Positions 9,700 through 22,440 of a DNA stretch of 64,000 bases are shown in pieces. The stretch is from Cycas panzhihuaensis (taxonomy: Eukaryota > Cycadophyta), in assembly GCA_023213395.1 (NCBI GenBank), contig CM041465.1, positions 10,044,001 to 10,108,000 of the forward strand, in the 5' to 3' direction. The stretch's first letter is position 1. The number at the start of each line of letters is the position of its first letter. Both the position numbers and the translations under genes were made by a program. A model generated the notes under the pieces. It was not told where the DNA came from. It made no database searches and worked only from the letters and a program-made list of their open reading frames with translations.

Positions 9700-12600
9700 C
9701 ACATATATTTAATTTTTATTATGACTATATTTCACATCATTTTTTGTTAGTAGCACTCACCATCTTCTAACTTTATATTAAAGAGGTGCTACTACTAAGG
9801 GGAAAGTATTTCCAAACTTCTAGGAATGGGTTTGGATACATGACCAAGAAAGGTAAACATAGGTATGTTTTTCATCCCTTTTCATCTTTTATTGATTTAT
9901 ATCTAGGATTTATGGTTGATACATACTTGATTACTTACTTCATGGTTGATCCATTCCCCTATTGCATGTTGATGATAATCAATACCTTGGTCCATAACTT
10001 TGGTATTCACTTGTTGGATTTCTTAGATTGAAAAGGTACCTCTTTGACCACCTACAACCTATTCTTTTACCAATTGTTACTTCATATTTATTTGTCTAGC
10101 CTCATTCTCACCTTGTTACCACTTGATATTAACTGATTGTTACATTTAGGATCTATTATTTGTGAGTCTACTTGACTATATAAGGAGATTAGGGGAAAAT
10201 ATTAACTCTATTACTTTACTACTTAGTATTTTGATTGTATTAGTGGAATCATGAAGTATTCTATAGTACTACAAATATATTCACAGTACTACAAATAAAT
10301 TTTTGGCATGACTGTTACCAACCCATATTTAGGTTTAATAGTGAGAATTAGCTCATAAATAATAGATTATTAGTCCTAGTTGGCTACATTAGTCCCAGGT
10401 CAACTTGCATAAGTATAGAGAGGATAAACATACCTCAATCCACATAATTTTTATTCTTTTCAAAGCTAGATTCATCAAACCATAAGAAAAACTTGTGGTT
10501 TCTTATTTAATGGTTTTCCCTACATTATGAGTAGAGAACCACTAATCCTCTATCTTTCCTTCATCTATAAATCCCCTCTTTTCTCCAAAGGAATAGGAGG
10601 AGACATTTATGTAAGATTCACCCTATCATTTTGTTACTAATTTTTTATTAGAACACTAGTAATTTGGAGCAAACAACTAGCTATCATTTGGGAGATTGTA
10701 AGAAAGCAATCATAAGCTATTGAAGAGTCTTTTGGGGAGAGATTTAGCAACAATTAGCCATTAATCCCTTACAAAGGTATAGGTAACCCACTCATCCTTA
10801 CTTAGATTAGCCTTCATTCTCTTTTCTTCATCTTGGTCATGCCATGTTGTGTCATTTTATGATGGAAATTTGCTAGTAGGTTTTTTTTGTTGCTTATTAT
10901 CTCATTTGCTTAGTGAGTAGAGTCTCTTCTCTTGCTCTTTTCTTATTTCTTAGTTGATCTCTTTGAATAAGTTGCAAGATTGGCGAGGTTTCCTAAGTAC
11001 AACTTAGGAAACTATATATATTTGGGGGATGGTTACCATTCTGAGGCACCCCAACCCATCTCATCTCATCCTCTTTCACTTGTAGATTAGAGATTATTAT
11101 TTCATGCTTTGTACTTCTCTTTTTATGAGTTATATATATGCTTGAGTATTATTAGATATCTTGTGGATATCTTTCTTTCACGAAGCACTAACTTGTATGT
11201 AGGAAGAAGAAAGATAGTTCTCAAGGCTATCTACTTTGTGTTCTTACTCAAAGGGATTACCACAACTCTTCACACCAATTATTTCTAAAGAGATAAGCTT
11301 GAAAGTGCATTTTATCATGTGTCTCTTTCAATTTAGAAATTTTCACCTTTTCTTTTCTTTGTCTTAGAGACTTAGGGTAAGAAGAAATGAAACTAAAATT
11401 CTCTTAGGAGTAGGTATGTATTAGCTCTATATCCTCTTCATTACACCAAGGGCATCATAGTTCATTAGGAGGCTATCACTACTTCAACCCACTTTTGTCC
11501 AAGTACATATCATTCATTTAGTTTATTAGTTTTCCTTATTTCATTTCAAGGAAAAGAAAGAGAAGAAAAAAAAATAAAAACAAAAAAATCTTTTTGTTTC
11601 CTTGTCACTTCGCTTTCTTTCCATTTCCTTAAAACCAAAAAAAGCAAAAAAGAAATGGAAAAAAAAAAAAGAAAAGAGAGAAAGAAAAGATAGTGTTTTA
11701 ACTTGTTTGTTTATATCTTTCCATTCCCCCCTTTCTCCTTTTCATTATCTTAAAAGAAAATAGAAATAAGGAAATAAAGTAAAAGTAAAAGAAAAAGGGA
11801 ATAGGAAGAAGCTTGCATTCATTCTACCTCTTTTCTTCTAAACACATTAAAAAAAAAGAAAGAAAGAAAGGAAAAGAAAAACAAATAACTACATTACCTT
11901 CTTTTATTCTTTATATATATATATAATGCATAGTTAGGGTAAGTGATTGAATTACTCATTTTTTATTCTAGTTCAAGCCTATTACATGAGGAGGGACTAT
12001 GTTATAATGAGTTTTGAATCTACAGGAGTAGATAGCAACCTAACTAGATCTAGGCCAGGTGCATTCATTTGAAGCAAAAGAGCATGTAGTTGTATTTTAG
12101 GAATATGTTATGCCTCCCATTTAGCCATAAGCTCATTTGATAGCTGAAGTTATATATTTCAATCAATGTACACACATATATGCCCAAATAACCTTAGTTT
12201 AGTCTCTTAGGTAGAAAATAACAATTTCCTCTTGCAAACATGTCCATGTAGTGGATGGGCACCCTACATTAGCTTCTTAGGGTACATTACATTCACATAG
12301 ATCTTGCACCCTAGGTTTACTATCATTTAGATATAATCATCCTTAGCCACCACCATCGAGAATATTTTAGAGCTTAAGAATGAATATTATCAACATCATG
12401 TATTATGTAAGTTCATATAACATTACTAAATTCTATCTATATTTTACCCAATTTTTTTATGTATGAGTTTTTAAAGATATTTTGGTAATATTAGATTAAC
12501 CAATCTATTTTCTCTAGTATTTTATTCTCGAGATATATGAATAATAAAGATACTAAAAAATGGAGCAAGTAATGACCTAGTTATATATATAACATTATAG

Positions 12601-12871
12601 AGTATGGGATTTTGATATGTGATAAATTTGAGTCAATTGATGTGTAATGAAAAGTGAATTAGTAACTACAATAATTAAGCTAGCATGAATATGAAAAGTA
12701 TTAATGAGACCTCTAATAATGATAACATTCTCAACAAGATTATTGGTAATAAGTACAAGGAATAATCCAACGCTAAACATAACCTTACTAGCATGGTTTT
12801 GAAAAATCTATATGGTAATAGAAGGATAGAGATTTTCTTAACTTCTTCTATTTGTATAAATATGAAGTACC
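9700..12871. other. No gene recognised; A/purine-rich tracts and a possible LTR
   Basis: Purine runs at about 11550-11690 and 11755-11885 (oligo-A with AAAGAAAG units) dominate the right part. A plus-strand frame of 81 codons at 9786-10031 has no recognisable motif. A possible LTR-type promoter is listed separately. Confidence 0.45.
10305..10790 (+). repeat. Possible degenerate LTR with TATA box (uncertain)
   Basis: TGTTACCAACCC at about 10307 resembles an LTR start, and TATAAATCCCC at 10566 has the look of a retrotransposon core promoter followed by a pyrimidine-rich leader. No partner copy or primer-binding site could be found, so this is a weak call. Confidence 0.2.
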
Positions 12872-12876
12872 ATATA

Positions 12877-13200
12877 TGTTGGAATATGTGTTTGCATACC
12901 AATTAATGTAAAGTAGGCCTATTTATGTGCCTAATATGTAGGTGGAATATTCTTGATATGGGTGGGCTGAAGGATGTAATTGTAATTATATTTGGGTACT
13001 TTAGATCTATAAATATAGATCAAAGTCCATATTTATGTATAACATTATATTATCAAAAATGTAAATAAATATTATTTTGTGGGTTTTCACTTATAAGGGT
13101 TTCCCATGGTAATTTGGTGTCTTGTGTGCATGTATTCTATTGTGATCTATTTAATATGAAAAATTCTATCAACCTTCACTTTCATTTATATTTTCCAACA
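12877..13200 (+). repeat. 5' LTR of Copia element H
   Basis: It begins TGTTGGAA and ends TTCCAACA, a perfect 8-bp terminal inverted repeat. It aligns along its whole length with 16616-16937. It holds a TATA-type box at 13008-13017. Confidence 0.92.
13004..13021 (+). promoter_or_regulatory. TATA box inside an 18-bp palindrome (5' LTR of H)
   Basis: GATCTATAAATATAGATC is a perfect inverted repeat (8-bp arms around AA) containing TATAAATATA. The identical 18 bp occurs at 16741-16758 in the 3' LTR, although the surrounding sequence has diverged. Confidence 0.7.
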
Positions 13201-13212
13201 TGCTATTATAGC
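13201..13212 (+). other. Primer-binding site of element H (decayed)
   Basis: TGCTATTATAGC directly after the LTR matches 9 of 12 positions of TGGTATCAGAGC, the site complementary to initiator Met tRNA used by most plant Copia elements. Confidence 0.6.
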
Positions 13213-16030
13213 TTATAGGTCATGCACAAGTAGAGTATTATTATTAGATGGTCCAATCATAGGTGCCAGGTCATGTTGGATTGCCCTTTAAGGATTGTCA
13301 TTTCTGATAACCCTATAAAATTGCCACAGAGGTGTAGATGGTCGCTAGTAGTTCTTAGTGCCTTTTTTATTTATGTTTATAGGAATTCATTACTTTATGG
13401 ATGTGTGCAAATGAGTGTGCAAGCTTGGTTACTCTGTTGTCAGCCATATATGCTTGTTTGAGCCTACTAAAGGTGTCAAATCCTTATTTGAAGATTCCAT
13501 TAAGTTTGTAGCTACATAAAGAGCATAACCACATATGGAGGGTTTATTTTTAGTCGCTAGTGCCTTGTAGAAGCCATTGGATTTCCAGTTGCCAGTGAGG
13601 TATCCTTTTAGGAGAGTTGCAGATAACTTGAAGTGGTTACAATAGCCGTGAGATGATTAATATGGCAAATATAAAGGTATGCTCATTATATTAAACATCT
13701 TATTAATAAATATTAGGGTTTGAATAATGTATTTTCATTAGTCATTATATATTTATGTGAATAGTGGATTCATGTGATATATAATAGAGCTAGTTATTAA
13801 AATGTTATATTCAGACACATGTTTGAAATATTGGAATCACCCTATGTATTAATATGATTTGCCATTGATGTTTATCATCCGTGTGATGCATCATTCACCC
13901 AGCCTATGTGCATTATTATTTATGCCCTAAGCATTAATATATCACTGATGATTGAGTTATTATTTGATAAAATATTGAAATGCTAGTTATATTTACATCA
14001 CCTTTATTTATTGGGGCCTACTCACTATATAATTAGTGTCACCCATCCCTACATGATGATTAATTACCCCTGCATCTCTATGATCTCTACATGATAGTTG
14101 TAATCACCTATGCATATCTGCATTATAATATTTTATATAATCTCTCCCTTAATATATTTTATGGTTCATAGTGCCACCATTTTTATATTATTCATTGTAG
14201 CCATGCATTCATCTGCCTGCCATTCAAAAATATATTTTTGCCGATGATATATATTTTGTCATATATAAAGTCACCCATATTATATTACTGTATGATATGA
14301 ATTTGACCATTTGATCGATTATATTTTGGCGTTTTGAGTTTATAAAGGTCGCATATGTTATATCATAAAGTCACCCTTTTATCATTGTTCACCATTGATA
14401 TCATTCACTTGAAGCTGTATTAATATATTTTTGTGTCTTTTAAGATATACAAGAATATATTAATATCAAGAAATGTTCTTTTTAGTAAATTGAATTTGAC
14501 ATTTTGAGATATGTATGTGTGTGTGTGTGTATGTATATATCTTTTCAACAAAGTGGCATAAATACTTTCACTAGGTTTCATTTTCATATGATGTTGGCAA
14601 CATAAGGCATGATACGAGGTGACATTTTGAGCCATATTGATGACATGGTTTATTCTCTATCATGTGATTTACATGGAAGAATGAGTATTGGGCATGAAGA
14701 GTTGATTATACATGCATTATCATGAGTGTGTTCATGCGACATATGGCAACTTGGTGTTCCTTAGAATGTGATTTACATGAAGGAGCTTTATGGGTGAAGA
14801 TGGGGGCACGATTGGGCAAGTAGGCTACTATTTGAAGCTCTTTGCATGTGGTTACATAAGAGAGCTATTGAAATGATGACAAGGTGATATGAGATGATGT
14901 ACTTGTTACATGTGAGTTATATGGAAAATTAGTTGGGCAAGTTTGGGGATGAGATATGGGCAAGATTGGGCAAGTAAGGGTAAGGTTTGCTTGAGATATC
15001 TTAGTTGCATATGAAGCAAACTTTATTACTATGGTTAGTGTGGCATAGATCATTGCCTAAAGTTCATATATATGTGATTTATTTAGTGAAATAAGCATGT
15101 TTATTCAAGGATTATATTTGAGTTCTATTACATCAAATATATATAAGGTGACATGAAGTTTATAATTTGCTTCTATGAGTGGTTATTAGTTATGATGCAT
15201 CATTATACTTTGGTTAGTTAGACTAATATTAGCATGATGGTTTATGGCCTATTTGATGTTGGTTCATTATGTATGTATATCTTAACAAGTCTAATATAGA
15301 ACTGAGATAGAGTGTTTAATGAAATTTGAACTATGAATGAAAATGTTTATAATAAGAAGCCTTAAAATTAATTATGCTTTTGTCATGGTATGAAATGAGA
15401 GTTGGTTGTTTCATATACCCCTCTTAGGTTATATTGTAGTAGGTACCATGATGCAGATGGTGAGGTTGGTGCATGTTATAGTTTTCCTCTCACAGACAAT
15501 GTTAAAAGCTATAGTAGATAGCTATGAGGCCTCCTTTAAAGCTATTTGTGGCCTATATTCCCCTCATTTTTTGTGTTTAGACTATTTAGAAGTCTTTCAT
15601 TTGTTCTTTTGGTGTATTGGAGTGTACACATCTTAGACAAAGATCACAACAATATGATTTCAAGAGTTTGAAGCCTATGGGGTTGTTTAGCTTACAAAAA
15701 ATGTGATTTATAGGGGAATACATTATGATTAGTCTAGATGTTGATTTGAAGACTTGTTAATATATCAGGCTAAGTGTCATTTGATTATAGGTTTTATCCT
15801 TCATTACCTCACTTTTTCAAGATTTTATTTAGCAAATGTAGAGGTTTTTTACCTAATGCTATGTTTAAAATAGAAGTAGGATCTAGTGAGAGATTGATGA
15901 TGAGGAGTTATTAGATGAAGAAGGCATGAATTGCAACCCTATATTCCATTGATAGTTGAAGACCTATAAGGTGATAGAAGATCATGGATCAGCATACCAA
16001 TCAAATCTTGAGATAGATACCAACATTCCA
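13213..16030 (+). other. Internal region of element H without recognisable coding sequence
   Basis: About 2.8 kb of AT-rich leader-like DNA with no long open frame. A (GT)n run lies at 14516-14530. I saw no Gag or integrase motif; a 76-codon frame at 15406-15636 has no recognised motif. Confidence 0.5.
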
Positions 16031-16069
16031 ATGAGTAGATATTCATAATGGAGAGTTGTATTGCAGCAA

Positions 16070-16555
16070 AGAACATGGTCAGTTTACAAGTTGGTAAGCT
16101 TGTTGCATATGATATTTAGTAAAAGAAGGATTCAGGTATGAGGAGACATTTACACTAGTCTCTATGATATTATTGGTCAGTTATCTTTACTTTAGTAACT
16201 TCAAATAGTTAGGTATCACATCACATCATATCAACATTCCTTGATGGAGACTTAAAGAGGATTTTGACATGGCTCAAGTGGCTCAACCTCTTTGTTCAGT
16301 TGAAGGAATATGGCTGACTTTTATGAACAAAGTGTCAGCTTCAGAGAGAGTTATATGGTTGCAAGGACTATTGGAATCACATCCAAATAATCATATATAT
16401 ACAAGGCATAACATCATTATATCCAAGAGAAGATCATATTAGGGAAGATGTAGGTTGAAGATTATCCAAGTGGAGATCAACTTGTAAACATGTTCACCAA
16501 ACTTAAATTAAAGATCGCTACATTGGCGTTTGTGCATATTGGGTAAGGTTATCAT
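16070..16555 (+). pseudogene. Copia pol remnant, RT joined to RNase H tail (element H)
   Basis: Across shifting frames one reads a RT start (YEETFTLVSM near 16140-16165), then FLDGDLKEDFDMAQ near 16237-16275, which is the Copia FLxGDLxEE block. Soon after comes IWLQGLLE (near 16353), which normally lies in RNase H about 250 residues later, and then VEDYPSGDQLVNMFTK (near 16455-16500), the Copia polyprotein end. The segment with the metal-binding Asp pair is missing. This is a broken, internally deleted pol that could not supply RT. Confidence 0.65.
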
Positions 16556-16606
16556 TGAGAGGGGATCTATTCCCAAGGATAAATCTTGTTATTTAATATT
16601 TATATT

Positions 16607-16615
16607 AAGAGGGGA
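16607..16615 (+). other. Polypurine tract of element H
   Basis: AAGAGGGGA ends exactly where the 3' LTR alignment begins; it is the plus-strand primer site of an LTR retrotransposon. Confidence 0.8.
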
Positions 16616-16937
16616 TACTGGAATATATAAACATATCAATTAATGTAAAGTGGTCCTATTTATGTGCCTAATATATAGGTGGAATATTCTCAATATGGGT
16701 GAACCGACAGATGTAATTATAATTATATTTGGGTAGTTTAGATCTATAAATATAGATCAAACTCCATCTTTATGTACAACATTAGATTATCAAAAATATG
16801 AATAAACATTATTTTATTAGTTTCCACCTGTAAGGGTTTCCCACAGTAATTTGGTATTTTGTGTGTATGTATTATGTTATGATCTATTTGATGTGAAAGA
16901 TTCTATCAACTTTTGATTTTATTTGTATTTCCTAATA
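16616..16937 (+). repeat. 3' LTR of Copia element H
   Basis: Direct copy of 12877-13200. Its start is decayed to TACTGG (from TGTTGG) and its end to CCTAATA. Followed by the target duplication ATATA. Confidence 0.9.
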
Positions 16938-16942
16938 ATATA

Positions 16943-18568
16943 AATAAGCCTTTAGTTTGAATATATAATCTAATGGATATAGGAGTATGTAAGAATCAAT
17001 CAACAAAGAGAATAATAATAGTAAAATGAGTGTTTTATATTTTAGTAAGAATCAACCTAAAGTAGAACATTTAAGAATGACAATTTTTATACCTCACTCC
17101 ATCTAACTATAACATCTCCTTTATGTTTATCAATCAAATCCATGATTCAGAAAATGATAATGTGAAGCTAATATGAATTAGCCACCACTAAACCCATGAA
17201 TCAAGATTATATATCTTTGATCAAATAAGTTTATGGTTTAATGGATAATGTTATGAGACTAATAAAACCAATCATCATTGAACCCATAGAGAAGTCAATG
17301 ATATGATAAAGTAGAGCTTGGTGGTTTAATGATTGGCTAAGTAAAACTTATAAATAAACTCATTGAAATGGTGAGATCATATAAGAGAGAACTTCTTCCT
17401 TTTTTTTTTCTTTTCTCAGTATTAAATCTATGATTTAATAAATGGTTATATGAAACTCAAAAAAAATAATCCACCATTAAATTCATAGATAGGATGATAA
17501 TCATCTTATTTATTCCAACATAAGGAACTCAACATATTAGAGTTACCTTCAAGTGAGAGTGAAGATAAATCAGTTAATTCAAGGATGTCTACTTGACTGC
17601 ATGAGTATTTAACAAAGTATAAGATTCATTACAACTATAATGTGTCATCCTATTAGAATGAACTACAAGGATAATAAAGGTTATATCAATCAAATTAAAA
17701 ATTAAACTTTCTATCTAATATATGTGTACATGAAGTATACAGATGGTGGGAATTAGGTAGTTTAGGTTTCTTAAGCTATATGGACTATTAGAAAACCACA
17801 TTAGTGAATAGAGTAAAGGTTGTTTTATGAACAAAAATCTGTAAGGAAAATATAAATGGATATGATAAACAAATCGCAAATATAAATATTAATATTACCC
17901 ATGAAAACTTTTGAAATATATGATATACCTATTAAAATAAAGTGCAAGAACTTTGAAGTGAAACAAACTTTGATTGTTTCATATAGGAAATAAGTTTGTG
18001 AGAACCATAATCATTATTTCTATACTAGTGTATATAAACAAATAATTTCATTTCACCATTTCTTTTCCACATGTAAGTAATAAGATTTATATAAACCCCT
18101 CAAAATGATTTTAGTGATTGTAGGAGCTATAAATATTTGCTGCTAGTACAATCAATTGTATTTATATCAAATTATCAAGATGACATATGGCATAATCTAT
18201 CTAGTAAGCAACTTAGCATAATTCTCTTGATCTTTTAGTGCTTTTAACATCTTAAGCTTACATGCTAAAAATGAAAAAGATCCATAAATTTGTGGCAAAA
18301 TCGAATGTTTTTTATTGTGAAATGATCATATCTCATAATTGCATAAATGTTTTATGCATTTCCACATGAATTTGTTAGAGAAATTTAATGTTCTTTTTGT
18401 TAATTTACACATCATGCTAAAACTAATAAATACCACATGATAAATGGCCTTTTCTATGTTATATCGCAATAAGTGTTATATGTCTAATAGTATGATACCT
18501 ACGACATATTATTAGAAGAGTTGTGATTTATGTGGTATACTACATAAATAATAGAAAATCAAGTACTA
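16943..18568. other. No gene recognised
   Basis: AT-rich DNA with many short oligo-A/T runs. I saw no coding motif, LTR pair or tandem array on either strand. Confidence 0.5.
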
Positions 18569-18860
18569 TGGTAGGTGTCTCCCATAATTTAGGAAGTGTA
18601 AATTCATCTTAGCATAAGTAAATTTAAGGTATGTGGTTATGTTTAATTTTAATTCAATTTTAAGTTTTTATAAACATGTTTACTAACATTTGTCTATTAC
18701 TTTGGTGATGAGTACATGTGTTTCTAGTTGATTATGATTTTGACTCTAATCAATGAAAATAAATAAATTATCCACCTGATCCCATACTTTATAGAATCAT
18801 CTTCGAGCACCCTTAAGAATGCCTCTAGCCCATTTTTTCCCTTTTTTTGATCACTTTTTA
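18569..18860 (+). repeat. Dispersed repeat R1, copy a
   Basis: About 290 bp matching 40690-40985 in direct orientation, from TCCCATAATTTAGGAAG to TAATCACTTT/TGATCACTTT. Non-coding on both strands. Copy b is cut by the Copia LTR at 40990. Confidence 0.75.
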
Positions 18861-19029
18861 AAATTTTTTTAACTTAATTTTTACATTGTTTTAAAAAATT
18901 TACTTCAATTTTAAATAAATTTTATTAATTTACTAAGTTCGTTGCTTATATCTCCTTGAGAACATAAAAAATAAGTGGTCATAAGACAAACTAGGCCATA
19001 AAAAATGGGAGAAGTGATAAAGTTGAGGT

Positions 19030-19430
19030 GGTTCTAAAAGGTGGTAAAAAGAGAGGTAGGCCTTTATTCCAAGGCTACTTTTATCTTATTAGTCATTTCT
19101 TAATTTATAAGACCTATTCTAAGTTGTAGATCTCACTAAGATCTTCAAAATAATAGGTGGAGTGACAAAAAAATTTGTTGGACAACAAAGCTATACCCAT
19201 TTTAAGTTTGCTTATAACTATCCTACAAAATATAAAAAGGTGATAAAACAAAGAGATAGGTCCTCATCCTAAGAATTCTTTTATCTTGTTGGTGAATTTT
19301 TAATTTAGGATACTAATTCTAAGTTGTATAGCATGTCAAAATCTTTGAAATGATAGGTAGATCATTGAAAATGAACACTAGATAAATAAGTTATATTTAT
19401 TTTAAGTTTGCCTATAATTATCCCATAAAA
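19030..19430 (+). repeat. Tandem duplication, 200-bp unit, two copies
   Basis: Segments around 19081 and 19281 (TTATCTTATTAG / TTATCTTGTTGG) are offset by exactly 200 bp. Matching blocks run from the GGTGGTAAAAAGAGAGGTAGG region to TTTAAGTTTGC and the ATAACTATCC region. The copies have diverged by many substitutions. Confidence 0.75.
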
Positions 19431-20588
19431 ATTAGAACCCACATGATTTTTCCATATTTTTACACTCTTTTTTACATGAATTTGAGCATAAAAAAAATGT
19501 TGGTTTAAATAGAATCTCTCTAATTTTTGTAATTTAAGGATTTTTTTAATAAGCATCGAGCAAACACAATCCCAATCTAGGGGCAAAGAGCTAATGGATT
19601 TGATCCGTGGTTTTTATTATAACCATGGGGCCAAAAACCACTAGAGGGACATCTCTTTTAATTATAAATTCTCCCCTATTTCATGAAATGGGAGGTGACC
19701 AATTTTTATCTTATTATACTACAAAAATACTACTAAAATTCATCTACACTTTCTCACATCATTTAGATTACTTTGTGGCTTATAATTTGAGCTTAGAGCA
19801 TTAGAGCCATTTGGTTGTGGAGGATTTATTAATTAAAACAAAGAGCCAAGATCCATCACACCAATTTGATATTGGGACAACATTCTTCACTTCATTTATT
19901 TTCCCAACTTCATGCTTAATTGCTTTCATTTTATAGTTTTGTCATCCCAGTTTTAAATTTCTTTTGATTGGATACCCCTTACTTTAACTAGTTTATCACA
20001 CCTTCCTTTCTATTAAAGTGTTTAAGGGGTCAAAGAAGGCTTAGTAACATTTCTCAAACTTAGAATTGATAACAACCCTACCATTTTTTAGACTTTCAAC
20101 ATTATCAAATTTAAATTTTAATTGATGTTATAGGCTTTCATGTTAGTTTTTTTCAAATCTTCTAAAAATATTTGTATATTTTTTGAGTAACCAACTTGGC
20201 AGGTGGTAGAGAGTTTTCAACTTGTTTCTTGCAAGTGATTAACTTGACGAATGACATGTAACTTATTTCTCTTTAATTATTCCTCCCATAAAGTGTTAAG
20301 TACATATAGGGCAATAAAAGAATTATCAGATTTTCATCAAGAGCATAGAATAGGTATGTTCACAAAAGTTTATTTTAATGTGATTTCTTGAGTAATATAA
20401 AATAAAAATATATATATTTTTATATCATAGGTTAATCTAGCAAGTAGAAATAATACTAAATTTTCTAGAATTACAATGTATGTTATACTTTTCAATTTGT
20501 CATTAGATTTAAATAAATTATTTAATTGTGGCCTAAAAAGCAGAGAAGAGTTTTCTTATAAAAAATTAAAGTGGAAATCAAGGGTTCC
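19431..20588. other. No gene recognised
   Basis: A short plus-strand frame (19607-19804) shows no family motif. The rest is AT-rich with oligo-T runs. Confidence 0.45.
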
Positions 20589-20910
20589 CCTTTTGCATCC
20601 TTTCTTATATTTTACTTTTAAAGAAAATACAAAAGTAAAAAATACTATTTATTTTTGTAGTTTACTTTTTTTTTTTTTTTTTAAATAAAAAAGTTTACTT
20701 TTACCTTTTGCATCCTTCTTTGGATTTCACTTTTAAAAATGCATAAAAATAAAAGAGTCATTTACTTTTAATAGTTTATTTTCTTTTTAAAAAAAAAGAA
20801 AAAGTTTACCCTCTACTTTTACATCCTTCCTTAAATTTTACTTTAAAAAAATACAAAAGTAAAAAAATCCATTTATTTTATAGTTTACTTTATCTTAAAA
20901 AAAAAAAAAA
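20589..20910 (+). repeat. Tandem repeat of about 111-115 bp, three copies
   Basis: Units start near 20589, 20704 and 20815, each with CTTTTGCATCC (or TTTTACATCC), TTTACTTTAAA, a short AAAATACAAAAGTAAAA segment and a poly-T/poly-A stretch. Poly-A/T length differences account for unit variation. Non-coding. Confidence 0.75.
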
Positions 20911-22440
20911 TTATTTGTTTGATGGCATGAGTATAATTACTTACTCTTTGTATTCCTTTTTATATATAGATTCTTTTATAATGAGAAGTTTTAAGAGAAA
21001 GCTACAGATAGAGAAAAGCGGAAAAAAAACTCTTCTTTTAATTCTCATTTGCATTGCATACAATTCATATGTATTCATCTTTTTGGAGAAAATACTTTCT
21101 GAAATGAAGGACTTACACTTATTGTGAGTCTCTAAATCTCTGGGGCTAGAAGGTTATATTTTAGGATAGTTTTTATTTATTGTATTCATTGAATCAAAAA
21201 TACATATTATTTGTATAATAAATGTGTGCTCCTTATTTCTTCTAGTCTCTTTTAGGATAGGGTTATTCACTTACTAATAGGAAGGGTCACTTTCTTTCTA
21301 CCTAGATTTCATCACCAAATGAGAGAGGTGATCTTGTATCCTTAGGTGAGTAGAGCATTTTGATCTATGTTTTGAGTGGTCTAGTGGAGGGAAATTATCC
21401 TTATTACATTATTAAGCATGTGGTTGAGAGAGATAAGTGGACTATATTCATCCTATTAAGAGTGGTGACCTCTTTCTATTCCACCCCTTGGAGCTCGAGG
21501 CTCATTGAAGTCAAATGGAAGTACTACCAAGCTAACTCGCATTCATGTAAAATGGGTCACTAGTATTAATAAGCCTTAACATCTTATCTATGAGCACATA
21601 CATCCCATGGTCCTAACTTCTTTAGGCCTCTTGATATGGTTGAGGTATTTACCTATTGTAAATTGAATTCAGCATGTAAGACTATGTGATTGTCAAGGTG
21701 TGGTAGGTCAGTCTCTTGGGAGGGATAGTAAGATTAATTTAGGTTTGTAGCTTATGTCTTCTATCGAGGCATGCATACTGTACTAAACCTTTTAAGTTCT
21801 AAGAGTTTTTTGGGTATTATTTTATCTCTTAAGAAGAACTTGTTATTAAATTAGGTTGATTTTATTTTGTATCTATTCCTTTTCTTAACAATTAGTTTGT
21901 TTGTTTTTCGTTTCACTCCTTATGCATGGATTCTTAAATATACCTATTTATATTATTGTATATTTAGTTAACTACTAACTTCTTTCTTAGGCCCTTCTTC
22001 CCCTCTTTAGTTCCCAATCTCCTTAAGCACATAACTAGGTCACCTTTCATATAGAATTGCCTTTCTATTCCATACACTTATGTCCATGAGATATACAAGT
22101 GATATGAATAAGAGTTTATGATCACTTATTTCCTAATCTCTTATCCTAGATTAGTTGTTAGATCATGTTTTGATCTTCTATTCCTATTTATCATTGTTTA
22201 CTGGTAACTATGCCAGGGACTCACTAATCTAAGTTAGAAGTATACCATTGATAATTTCTCTCTAATTTACTCTAGGTCTTTACTATAGGGTAGCTCATTT
22301 GATAGGATTTTATATGGATTCTAAGCATTGCTCACCCTCCATCATGTTGACTTGGGGTATGAGTATACACCTCAACTTAAATCCCTTTTCATCTTAGGCC
22401 ATATCATACAACTCTTTACTATTTTACATGCCTTAATGGT
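20911..22440. other. No gene recognised
   Basis: Several 60-70 codon frames occur (for example 20915-21127 and 21360-21563), but none shows a known motif or plausible codon structure. No LTR pair was seen. Confidence 0.45.

Larger units (their letters stand above)
12872..16942 (+). mobile_element. Element H: complete-ended, internally deleted Copia element
   Basis: Two direct LTRs of 324 and 322 bp flank 3.4 kb. A 5-bp target duplication ATATA lies at 12872-12876 and 16938-16942. A decayed primer-binding site follows the 5' LTR, and a purine tract precedes the 3' LTR, fixing the plus orientation. The internal region is too short for a full Copia polyprotein, and only the 3' part of pol is recognisable. 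The LTR copies differ at many sites, so the insertion is old. Confidence 0.9.

Noticed and set aside
9786-10031. 81-codon plus-strand frame
   Set aside because: No recognised motif; isolated between repeats.
14865-15053. Minus-strand Thr/Pro/Ser-rich frame inside element H
   Set aside because: Low-complexity reading of GGGCAAG-type repeats near 14810-14985; not conserved or flanked by gene signals.
12877-16937. Two unrelated solo LTRs instead of one element
   Set aside because: Matching ATATA target duplications, a primer site and a purine tract at the inner edges show a single insertion.
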